This document shows positions 48,676 through 60,800 of a stretch of DNA of 64,000 bases, in pieces (positions within the stretch are counted from its first letter, which is position 1; each line of letters opens with the position of its first letter). A model generated the notes under the pieces. It saw only the letters and a list, made by a program, of their open reading frames with translations. It ran no database searches and had not been told where the DNA came from. Both the position numbers and the translations under genes were made by a program. The DNA comes from Brachycybe producta (lineage: Eukaryota; Arthropoda; Diplopoda; Playtdesmida; Andrognathidae), in contig JAUPFP010000001.1 in the NCBI GenBank assembly GCA_036925085.1, positions 21,928,437 through 21,992,436 on the forward strand, in the 5' to 3' direction.

Positions 48676-49283
48676 AATTATAATAAAGGAAAAATGTGAA
48701 TATTTTCATATTTTGTTTGAATTTTTTTTAGTTGAATTTCAAAATAAAATTAGAGCTATTTTTTAGCTCTTTTTTTTTGTAAAAAAAAATATTTTCTTTT
48801 ACAAAAAAAATAAATTTTGAGTTCAAATTATTAAGTCAATATTTTATTTGACCCCATTATAACTTTTTTTTAGTATCTTGAAATTTTGAATTGTTTTTTT
48901 TAACAAAAATTGTGTTATATTTTTAATTTTTTTATTATATTATTGTTTGTGAAAAATAAAAATTAGTCATTTTTTTCATAAGAAATTATGGTTTTTTTTT
49001 ACAAAAGAAAAAAATCATGTTTATCTTAAGTTGTCGTCGTAAAAATAATGAATGCTTTGTGTTTTATTGCAAAATAGAAAAGTAACTTTTTAACTGAGTT
49101 ACTTTTACCATCATTTGTAACTGGGAGTTGATTCGACAAAATGTATAACTGTTTTTTATGGAAAGGAATGGTGAAAAAAATGTTTCAGCACATTGATGTT
49201 ACTATTCTAGCTTCTAATTTCCTTTGAATGGGTTCAGATTTAGTAAAAATTAAGTGGCAGTCCAGAACAAAATCCGTCATAGT
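48676..49283. other. AT-rich intergenic stretch
   Basis: No gene seen. AATAAA-like words at 48743 and elsewhere are not decisive. Confidence 0.4.
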
Positions 49284-49572
49284 CGGCTCAGATGTTTATG
49301 CAAAATCAAACAAAAATGTTTCGCAATTTGTGGCCCTAATGACAGTTGTGAAATAATAATCATTATAGCATCTGCAATTATGCTTTTTCTTATATAAAAA
49401 AAGGGCTGGTTAGAGGCTAGATATCTGGTTACCATCAGTTGTCAACTAAAGTTCTAGTCTACAACCAGTGTTTTTGGTTGATCTAAACGGGGGATTGTTC
49501 CTTCACAATTGGCACTTGGGCCACAGATTGAGAAACATATGCTTGATATTGCATATAAATCCGAGCCCTAGT
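49284..49572. mobile_element. Fam-2 element
   Basis: GGCTCAGATGTTTATGCAAA at the left (diverged) and ATATAAATCCGAGCCCTAG at the right. Confidence 0.7.
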
Positions 49573-50062
49573 AATAGTCAACCCAGCCCATAAAAGCCCA
49601 TCACATAAAGCCCATAAAGCTCACTGTATCTGGAAGGCCAATCTAGGCACACAAAGCTTGCCTGATCAGGAAGTCCACAAAGCCCATGGGTTGAGCCTTT
49701 TCAAAAGTACAAGAGGCTCGTAAGCCCTACAAAGCCCACCAGACTTATGAACACTACAAAGCCCACCAGACCCTTGAGCCCTACAAACCCCACCAGACCC
49801 ATGAGCCCTACAAAGATCACCAGACCCATGAGCCCTACAAAGCCCACCAGACCCATGAGCCCTACAAAGCCTACCAGACCCATGAGCCCTACAAAGCCCA
49901 CCATGCTCATAAGCCTTACAAAAGATACCAGGCCCATGAGCCCTACAGAGCCCACGAGTCCACTAGGCCCATGATGTCTACAAAACCCACCAGATCCGTG
50001 AACTGTACAAAGCCCATGAACCCTACAAAGCCCACTATTCCCATGAGGTCCACAAAGCCTAA
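49573..50062. repeat. 27-bp minisatellite (ACCCATGAGCCCTACAAAGC)
   Basis: About fifteen copies of ACCCATGAGCCCTACAAAGC plus CCACCAG, decaying at both edges. The 27-bp period keeps frames open on both strands (49701-49955 minus, 49747-49974 plus) with 9-residue periodicity. No start context, domain or splice signal supports a gene. Confidence 0.9.
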
Positions 50063-51039
50063 GGGCTTTTTTTTCATAAAATTTCTAGCCCAGAGGCCCC
50101 AATCCAGATGGGATTAGCCTCATATTAGCCTCTTATCTATATTTATCTTATTTTTCAAGTTAATTTATATTTTAATTAATACTAAATAATGTGATTTAAA
50201 CAAAAAATGAATATCAGTGATTTATTATGCTTGTTGTACATATCTAATTAAGAAAATTAATTTGCTTAATTAATTAATGTGCTATATAATGAAATTTAGC
50301 ATAATTATATTTTGAAAAATCAGAAGATAAACGAACAAAAATGATAAAAAATATATATAATTGATGTTCTCAGATTAATTGAATTTTACATAAATGTGTA
50401 ATGATAATGACTGAATAGAGAGAGAGAGAGTAATTTTTAAGTTTTAATTATAATTAATTAGCAATTAATGTAATTGCTAATAAAAACTTTTTTTTTTCTA
50501 AGAAGAAAAAAATGTATTTGTTTTAATTAAAATAACATTTTGAGTTTTTTTCAAACAGGATGTTATTTGAGTTTCGTATAAAATTTAACCATTTTAAAAA
50601 AGGATGTTTATTAATTATGATTCATTTTGAACTAATTTATGGTTTCATTTAACTGGATTTTAAAATGTTTCTTTTGTCTTTTTTTAATTGAGTTTGATGA
50701 TATTTTAACTTGAAAAAAAAAATGGCGCAATTTAATTTAAGGTAAGTTTTATTTATATTTTAATTAATTATATTTCAATATTAGAATACATTATTATCAG
50801 TAATTTGTTATAATTAATTTTAATTATTATTAATTAGTAACTGAAAGTACCATCAACATTTATTAATTTGGTTCAACAAAAATTAATATACATGTATTTA
50901 TACAGTGTACATTAGAAGCAACTGTTTAAAAAAAAAAAGTGTTTTAAATACTAGAAAGGGCGATATTTTAAGCTGAGTTTAAAGTTTAAACGTCTCCCGC
51001 GAAAACCTGGCCAATTATGTCTTTCAGGAGCCAAATTAA
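50063..51039. other. AT-rich intergenic stretch upstream of gene B
   Basis: No gene seen. A (GA)n run at about 50417-50430. No convincing promoter elements. Confidence 0.45.
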
Positions 51040-51460
51040 GAAAAGTTTGAAAGTGTTTTATAAACTAGAAGGGTAATTTCAAAATTGTTGAAATGAGAAA
51101 ATCTTTCAAAATGAACATTTTTTTGGAAATAAGTTTTAAGTTCTTTTATGAATAGGTAATTTTTATAAACTCTGGTTAATTGTGTCTTTCAGGAGAAAAA
51201 TTAAGAGAAATTTGGAAGTGTTTTAGAAACTAGAAGAGTAGCTTGATCAGTGATCACTTAAGGGTGTTTTCATGTTGATAACTTTTAAAATAAACTTCTT
51301 GTAGTAATTTGAAAATTACACAAATTTGTAAGCAAATCTGATATATTTTTAATTTTTGTGTATAAAAAGTTTATTTTAAAATATGTCAAACGTGAAAATA
51401 ATAAGTGATTTTTAGCTAACTCTTCTAGTTTTTAACACACTTTTAATTTCTCTTTAGTGT
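51040..51460. mobile_element. Fam-6 copies
   Basis: AAAGTGTTTTATAAACTAGA at 51049, a second start at about 51217 with AGAGTAGCTTGATCAG, and the right end AGCTAACTCTTCTAGTTTTT near 51415. Confidence 0.65.
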
Positions 51461-51764
51461 TTTTTTTCTTGAAAATGCAGAATTTTTAAAAAGAACATTA
51501 TTATGAAAATTAATATTTTCAAAACTACCTTACAGCTGTATTTACTATTCTAGTTTTTAAAGTTGATTCAAAAAGTTCAAATAGTATTAAACCATGTTAT
51601 TTATATAAAAGTAGAAAATAATTTTAAATGTAAATTCTATATTTTTACTTTAAATTCTTGAATTTTTTTTTTGGATTAATTTATATATTTTTTAAAATTA
51701 ATTTTAGAAATATCTTTAAAAAAAATTAATAATTTTAAACAACTTAAAATAAATGTTTACAATA

Positions 51765-51852
51765 ATGGATTATTTAATGTGTAGAGTTTTAGGTTTTATT
51801 TGGACTACTTTAATTTTATCTTCAATATTTGTCCAATTCAGTGTAACTCAAG
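51765..51852 (+). CDS. Gene B exon B1: signal peptide
   Basis: ATG followed by [17 protein letters not shown], then a hydrophobic stretch to S-V-T-Q. Donor GTAAAT, leaving in phase 1. An N-terminal Arg before a 20-residue hydrophobic core fits a cleaved signal peptide ending near T-Q. Confidence 0.88.
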
Positions 51853-54800
51853 GTAAATATTAAATATTTTAATTTTCATATAATATTTTATTTTTCATAA
51901 TATTGTTGTATTTTTTTTTTCTAAAAAAAACTTTCAGAAGAACGTAAAAAACAGACGAATCCTTGTAATCACAAAACAACTTGTTCAGAATGTATTACAG
52001 GTGGTCGTGATTGTGTTTGGTGTAAATTACAGGTAAAATTGAAAAATAGAATATATCTTTCAAAATAAACTTTTTATGACAGTTTGAAAAAAAAAGGCTG
52101 AAAATAGTTTTTCATGAAATTTCAACGGAAAAAAAAACCCAAAACGGGCCATTTTTCAAACTGAACTATAAAATTGTTCATTTTTTAAGATATTTCCACG
52201 AATATAATTTAAATTTGAATATAATGTTGTTTTTAAAAAACGTTCGCTAGACCCGTTTTTGCGTCCAAATTTTACAAAAAAAGAAAAAGACTATGGAGCA
52301 TAGCATTAGCCACTACAATGGCGCCATCTGGTGGAACAAAAGCAAAATAAATATCTATTCAGCCACCTTAACAAACATCGAATTTGAACCACCTTAAAAT
52401 ATTTATTTAAATGTTTTAAATTACTTAAATTAATAAAAAGAAGGAAAAGGAAGTTGCTCAACTTCTGTTTTTATCTTTTGTTTTAATCAAAGTTTTGTTT
52501 GTTAATTTCATAATAATTTTATGTTTCTTTTGTTTAAAGAATTAATATTTTTCTTTTGTTATTTCCTAGAACATTACATTAAGTGGAAGGGAACGTTGTG
52601 ACAGTATGATTAATATGCAAATGAGGTGTCCGGAAAAGGACATTGTAAATCCAAAAGGAGAAACTATTCTGAAAAAAGTATAATTAAAAAAAAACTTTCT
52701 AATGGAATTTACATTTATTATTAATTTATTTCATTATTAATACATTTATTTAATTATTAATACATTTATTTAATTATTAATTAATTAATTAATTTAATTA
52801 TTAATACATTTATTTAATTATTAATTAATATATTTAATTATTAATTATTATATTTAATTATTAATTAATTCATTTAATTATTAATTAATTTATTTAATTA
52901 TTAATTTATTTATTTAATTATTAATTTATTTATTTAATTATTAATTAATTTATTTAATTATTAATTAATTAATTTAATTATTAATAAATTTATTTAATTA
53001 TTAATAATATTTTATTTTGTTAAAGGATGTGAAATTAAGTTCTCCCGGAGAAGTAGTGGATAATATTGTTCAGTTAATGCCACAAGAAATTCTACTAAAA
53101 ATGAAACCAAGTAAGAAAATTTAATTAATTTGGATATAAAATATATGAAAATTAATTACAACAATGGATTTTGGAATTGTTATTCATTCTGCTTTTTTTC
53201 TGGTTATCCTGATTTTTTTTTAAAATGCAAACATTAAGAAGAAATTCAAAGTGTTTTAGAAACTAGAAGAGTAACTGAATCATTTATGGAATGTTTTATG
53301 TTGAAATGTTTTACTTATTTAATTTTGATAATATGCAAATTAGTGTGCAAATTTTTTGTGGTTATTCTGTTTTTTTGTTTTTAAAACAAACGTTAAGAAG
53401 AAATCTAAAGTTTTTTTAATTAGAAACTAGAGGAGTAATTGAAGTATTTACGGAAGTTTTTATCTGGATATCTTTTAATTAATGTTGATAATATGCAAAT
53501 TAGTTGGAACAATGAAATTAGAACTCTGGTTATTCTGCTTTTTTTTTAAAAAAAAAAGCAAACATTAAGAAAAAATTGAAAGTGTTTTTTTTAGAAACTA
53601 GAAGAGTTATTGAATTATTTACGGAAGTTTTTATGTTAATTAAAATCTTTTACTTATTTAATTTTGATAATATGCAAATTAGTTAAAACAATAAAATTAG
53701 AACTCTGGTTATTCGGCTTTTTAAAAGTGAACATTAGGTAGGAAGAAATTGAAAGTGTTTTAAAAACTAGAAGAGTAACTGAATAGTTTACTGAAGTTTT
53801 TATGTTGAAATCTTTTAATTAATGTTTATAATATGCAAATTAGTCAGAACAATAAAATTATAACTGTGGTTATTGTGCTTTTGAAAAGCAAACATTAAGA
53901 AGAAATTGAATGTTTTTTTAGAAACTAGAAGAGTAACTGAATCATTTACGGAAGTTTTTATGTTGAAATCTTTTAAAAAAAACCTTAAATGATTGAGTAG
54001 TTACCCTTCTAGTTTTTAAAACACGTTCAATTTCTGAAACACCTAAGGAGAATTTAAAGTGTATTAGAAACTAGATCATCAGGAAAATATTCTAAGTGAT
54101 TGAGCCTACCTACCCTTCTAGTTTCTAAAACACTTTCAAGTTTCTTTTAATTGAAAAACTCGATTCATTGTTGTATTTAATTTAATTTGAATTGACTTTC
54201 GTTTAGATTCTCCGGAGAGATTTAATTTAAAATTTCGGCAAGCCGAGGATTATCCGGTGGATCTTTATTTTTTAATGGATCTTTCGAATTCGATGGCTGA
54301 CGACAAAGAGAAAGTGGCTTCTTTCGGAAACCTTTTGAGTTCAGTTCGATTTCAATTGTTTTCTTCGTTTTAAGTTTTATAATAATTTTTTTAATAATTT
54401 CTTTTTAAGATACGGAAATGACAAAAATAACGAGAAATTTTCGTCTTGGTTTCGGATCATTTGTAGACAAAGTTACGATGCCTTACGTTAGCACCGTACC
54501 ACGAAAGTAATATTATATTTATTCATTTGTCGTTAAGTTACTTTTGAAGTTACTTTGACTAATTAAAAACTAATTAAAAGTTGAACTAAATTTTATTATT
54601 TTAGGACTTTTTTTTATTATAAACGTTTATTTTTACAAAATTCTTTAAAATAGACAATTTCGGATGTTTTTTTTTTCTTTTTGGTAACTGTCCTGTAGAC
54701 TAGAATGGGCTAAAATATTTTTATGACATTTGAAAATTCGTTTTCCAACGTTTTCCAAAAATTACAACTTTAAAAGTTTGTCTAACTTTTGTCTAAATTT

Positions 54801-57800
54801 GTTTTTTTGCATACAAATCCGAACCCTTAATTTTTAGTTTTAATTAATTATTTATTGTCTTATTAATTTCAAGGCTTCTTAGCCCGTGTGACGGTTGTGA
54901 TCCTCCTTACGGATTTCAACACCACATGAGCCTTAGTTCGGATGCGGACGCTTTTGTCGTAAGTTTTAGAAATGAATTCTCTAAAGGAGTGTGTGACATT
55001 TGCCCTAAGGACACTTACCCTAAGAAGACTTGCTCTAAAGGGACAGTTGCCCTGTAGACACTTGTCGTACGGACACTTGCCCTAAAGGCACATTTGCCCT
55101 GTAGACACTTGTCGTACGGACACTTGCCCTAAGGACACTAGCTCTAAAGGGACATTTGCCCTGTAGACACTTGTCGTACGGACATTTGCCCTAAAAGGAC
55201 ATTTGTCTCTATAGACACTTGCCTTAAAAATATTTGCCCTAAAGGGACATCTGCCCTAAAACCACTTGCCCTAAAGGGATGTTTGCCCTAATCAGTAGTC
55301 TAAATATAAGTCATTTGGCATTTTTTCCCACCGAAAGACACTAAATCGTAGGAAAAAAAACAAAAAAATGGTTTTAGGGCAAATGTTCTTTTAGGGCAAG
55401 TGACCCTTTAGGGCAAGTCCTCCCTTTGGGGCAAATGGTTTTAGGACAAATGTCTATATCCTTTCTAAAGTAATGAATTTACTCTTCTAGTTTTTAAAAA
55501 CTTTTTTAAATTGTTTCATGAATGTTGTTGTTTCTACTAAATATTTAAATTTGTTATTTGTAGCGACTGGTGACTGATACAAATATTTCTGGAAATTTGG
55601 ATAACAATGAAGGAACTTTTGATGCGATGATGCAAGCGATTGTTTGCACGAAACAAATCGGATGGAGAGAACACGCCCGGAAAATACTTTTGGTTGCGAC
55701 CGATGCCGGATTTCATATGGCCGGAGATGGAAAGGTGAAAGTTGGGAAGAAATTCACTTTGACTGCAAAAAAAAAAAAAAAAATAGCAAAACAGTTTTAC
55801 TACAAAAATAAAAACTAAACTGAGCATACAGCTAAGCTGCAATAAGAGCTAAATTTTAAAAGTAGCTAATTTATAACAATAAGCTAAAAATTGCAAAAAT
55901 AAATAAAAAAAAATTCAAAATTTAGCTCAACTTCAAAAAGTGCTAATTCATAAAAATAACTGAAATGCAAAAATGGGCTAAATTGTAAATTTTTTTAGCT
56001 AAACTGCAAAATTAAAGATAAATTTTAAAAATGACTAAACTGTAAAAAGAGCAAAATTGTTAAAAAAAAACTTGAACTGAACTGCAGAAAAGAGCTAATT
56101 CATAAAATTGCTTAACTGCAGAAATAGCTAAATCGTAAAAAAATAGCTAAACTGCAGTAAGATGTATAGTAAATAGCAAATACCTAACTGCAAAATAGAT
56201 AAACTGTAAAAAGAGCTAAGATGTAAAAAAGAGCTAAAATGTAAGAAGAGATAAAATGTAAAAAGAGCTAAATTGTAATTTTTTTTGCTAAACTGCAAAA
56301 AAGATCTAATTTATATATTTGCTAATTACATCTTACTGCAGTTTAGCTATTTTTTTTACAATTTAGCTATTTTTGAAGTTAAGCAAACTGCAAAAATAGC
56401 TAAATTATAAAAAATAGCTAAACTGCTGTAAGATGTATAGTAAAAAGCAAATACCTAACTGCAAAATAGATAAACTGTAAAAAGAGCTAAAATGTAAAAA
56501 AAGAGCTAAAATGTAAAAAAAAGTTAAAAATGTAAAAAGGGTAAAACGAGCTAAATTGCAATAAAAATTAAATAGTAAAATAGCCAATCTGCAAAAATCT
56601 TAAAATGCCAACAAAAAAAAATGCAAATAGTTTAAAATGGAGAATGCAATTTTAAACTTATATTTTATTTTGAAGCTTGCAGGAATTGTTCTTCCAAACG
56701 ATGGCAAATGTCACTTGAATGAAAATGGAATGTACACTGAAAGTCTCAATCAAGTAAAACACGTTAAATTATTTTAATTAATTTAATTTGGTTAATTTAA
56801 TTTTGATTATTTCAGAAGAGCAGAATTAAGAGAAACTGGAAAGTGTTTTAAAAACTAGAAGGGTAGCTCAATCACTTAAGAATATTTTCATGTTGACATG
56901 TAGTTTATTTTAAAACATGTAAACATGAAAATATTTTTAAGTGATTGAGCTACCCTTCTAGTTTTTAAAACATTTTCTAAATAAAAATTTAAAAAAATAT
57001 AGTCTGCTTAACGTTGGATAGTTTTCAAACTCGCATTAAAAAAGCGTATTTTGAAAGATATCAAAATATGAAAATAACCCTTAAGTGACTGAGCTACACT
57101 TTCTAGTTTTCTTATATTTCAAAATAAACATTATTTTAATATTAATAATACATTTCAAAATAAACATTTTTTAATATTAATAATATATTTGAAAATAAAC
57201 ATTTTTTTAAAATTAATAATATATTTCAAAATAAACATTTTTTAAATGTTAATAATATATTTTAAAATAAACATTTTTTAAATATTAATAATATATTTCA
57301 AAATAAACATTTTTTTAATGTTAATAATATATTTTAAAATAAACATTTTTTTTAATATTAATAATATATTTTAAAATGACATTTTCTTAATATTAATAAT
57401 ATATTTCAAAATAAACATTTTTTAAATATTAATAATACATTTCAAAATAAACATTTTTTAATATTAATAATATATTTGAAAATAAACATTTTTAATATTA
57501 ATAATATATTTTAAAATAAACATTTTTTAATATTAATAATATATTTTAAAATAAACATTTTTTAATATTAATAATACATTTTAAAATAAACATTTTTTAA
57601 TATTAATAATATATTTTAAAATAAACATTTTTTAATATTAATAATATATTTTAAAATAAACATTTTTTAATATTAATAATATATTTTAAAATAAACATTT
57701 TTTAATATTAATAATATATTTTAAAATAAACATTTTTTAATATTAATAATATATTTCAAAATAAACATTTTTTAATATTAATAATATATTTTAAAATAAA

Positions 57801-60800
57801 CATTTTTTAATATTAATAATACATTTCAAAATAAACATTTTTTAATATTAATAATATATTTCAAAATAAACATTTTTTAATATTAATAATATATTTTAAA
57901 ATAAACATTTTTAATATTAATAATACATTTCAAAATAAACATTTTTTAATATTAATAATATATTTTAAAATAAACATTTTTTAATATTAATAATATATTT
58001 TAAAATAAACATTTTTTAATATTAATAATATATTTCAAAATAAACATTTTTTAATATTAATAATATATTTTAAAATAAACATTTTTTAATATTAATAATA
58101 CATTTCAAAATAAACATTTTTTAATATTAATAATATATTTCAAAATAAACATTTTTTAATATTAATAATATATTTTAAAATAAACATTTTTAATATTAAT
58201 AATACATTTCAAAATAAACATTTTTTAATATTAATAATATATTTTAAAATAAACATTTTTTAATATTAATAATATATTTTAAAATAAACATTTTTTAATA
58301 TCAATAATACATTTTAAAATAAACATTTTTTTAATATTAATAATATATTTTAAAATGACATTTTTTTAATATTAATAATATATTTCAAAATAAACATTTT
58401 TTAAATATTAATAGTACATTTCAAAATAAACATTTTTTTAATATTAATAATATATTTTAAAATAAACAATGTTTAATATTAATAATATATTTTAAAATAA
58501 ACATTTTTTAATATTAATAATACATTTTAAAATAAACATTTTTTAATATTAATAATATATTTTAAAATAAACATTTTTTAATATTAATAATATATTTTAA
58601 AATAAACATTTTTTAATATTAATAATATATTTTAAAATAAACATTTTTTAATATTAATAATACATTTTAAAATAAACATTTTTTAATATTAATAATATAT
58701 TTTAAAATAAACAATGTTTAATATTAATAATACATTTTAAAATAAACATTTTTTAATATTAATAATATATTTTAAAATAAACAATGTTTAATATTAATAA
58801 TACATTTTAAAATAAACATTTTTTAATATTAATAATACATTTTAAAATAAACAATGTTTAGGATTATCCTTCAATCAGTCAGATGAGTTCTAAAGCTCAA
58901 GAGCACAAAATTCACATTTTGTTTGCTGCGACGACGTCCGAATTCAATGTTTACGAAGAACTGAGTTCGAAGATCGAAGGTTCCCATGTTGGAGAACTGA
59001 CCAGCAATTCGGACAACATTGTAGAGTTGATCAAAGAGCAATATCAAGTTAGAACATTTTATTTGCTTTTTTTTAATTAATTCATTTTAATTAATTATTT
59101 AATTTCAGAAAATTAGCTCCGAAGTGGAATTGAAGCACAGTGCTTCACATGACATTAAAGTGACTTTTTATTCCAATTGTTTGAAGTAAGTTTCACTTTT
59201 AGGCCTTGTTTCTATTGGAATGAAAATTTGGAATTTTTTGAAAATTTCAACTGGTGAAAAATAGAAAAAAAACATGGCCTCCGCCCATTCACCTCAATGG
59301 AAACAAAGCATAAGCAGTTTTGGAACAAATTATAGTAAGGCCTTGTTTCCATTGGAGTTCAAATTTTCACCCCGGTGGAAACAAGACCTAAATTTGGTTT
59401 TAAATGTGTAAACGGGGGGCCTCTCGAACTATTCAATGTAATTTTTGTCTTTCAGTTGTGCAAAATAAAGAGAAAACCAAAAAAATTGTTTTAGAAACTA
59501 GAAGGGTAGCTCAATCACTTAAGGAGGGTATTTTCATGTTGAAATATGTTTCAAAGTAAACTTTTTATGTTGAGTTTGAAAATGACACAACTATCAGCAG
59601 ACAATATTATTTTAATTCTGTCTTTAAAAAGTTTTATTTTGAAAGATGTTAATATGGAAAAATACCTTTTAAGTGATTCAGCTACGGTACTCTTCTAGTT
59701 TCTAACACAATAAACTTTTTTTGTTTCCAGACACCAAAATTTAAAAAAATGTCCTCTGAATATAAAATTGAGACAATTTCAGACTGACATAAATAGTTTA
59801 TTTTGAAAGATAACAACAACCTGAAAAATACCCTTACACGATTGAGCTACCCTTCTAGTTTTTTTAAAAAACAACTTTTGCGTTTTGAGAGCAGCAACAC
59901 TAAAGAGAAATTGAAAGTGTTTTTAGAAACTAGAAGGGTAGCTGAATCACTTCATAGTATTTTTTTTACGTTGATATCTTTCAAAATAAACTTTTTAAAG
60001 ACAAAAATTAAAATTAAAATAGTGTCGACTTTTCTTCTGTTCATTTTCAACCTGACATAAAAAGCTTATTTTGAAAGATATCACACATTGAAAATATCTT
60101 TATGTGATGGAGTTCCCCTTCTAGTTACTAAAATACATTCAAGTTTCTCTTGATTTTGGACAACTGAAAGAGGGAATAATCGGAGTTCGAGAGGCGCCAT
60201 TTACACCTTAAATACAATATTGAAACAATAGATTTATTTGTGTATTTTTTTCAAATTTAGAGGTAAATTTGCGGTTCTCGAGAAGACAAATGTTTGTAGT
60301 GGATTGAAAGTTGGATCCACGGTATAAAGGATTTCTTTTTAGAAAATTATCTGTATTTTAATTGTTTGCGTTATTAATTGCTTTTAAAACAAAAATAATT
60401 GGAAAGAATTTTAGCCTCATCTCGAACTTTGGCCACTTTATGAGGTTTTGGCCACTTTATGAAGTTGTGGCCACTTTATAAGGTTTTGGCCACTTTTTGA
60501 GGTTTTGGCCACTTTATGAGGTTGTGGCCACATTCTGAGGTTGTGGCCACATTCTGAGGTTGTGGCCACTTCATGAGGTTCTGGCCACTTCATGAGGTTC
60601 TGGCCACATTATGAGGCTGTGGCCATTTACGACTCGTATGAGACTGTGGCCAATTTATGAGACTGTGGCCAACTAATGAGGTTGTGGCCAATTAATGAGG
60701 TTGTGGCCACATTATGAGGCTGTGGCCACTTTATGAGGCTGTGGCCACTTTATGAGGCTGTGGCCATTTATGAGACTGTGGCCAATTTATGAGACTGTGG

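Noticed and set aside
57117-58860. CRISPR-like regular array
   Set aside because: Units are contiguous with no unique spacers, in an animal intron. It is a satellite.
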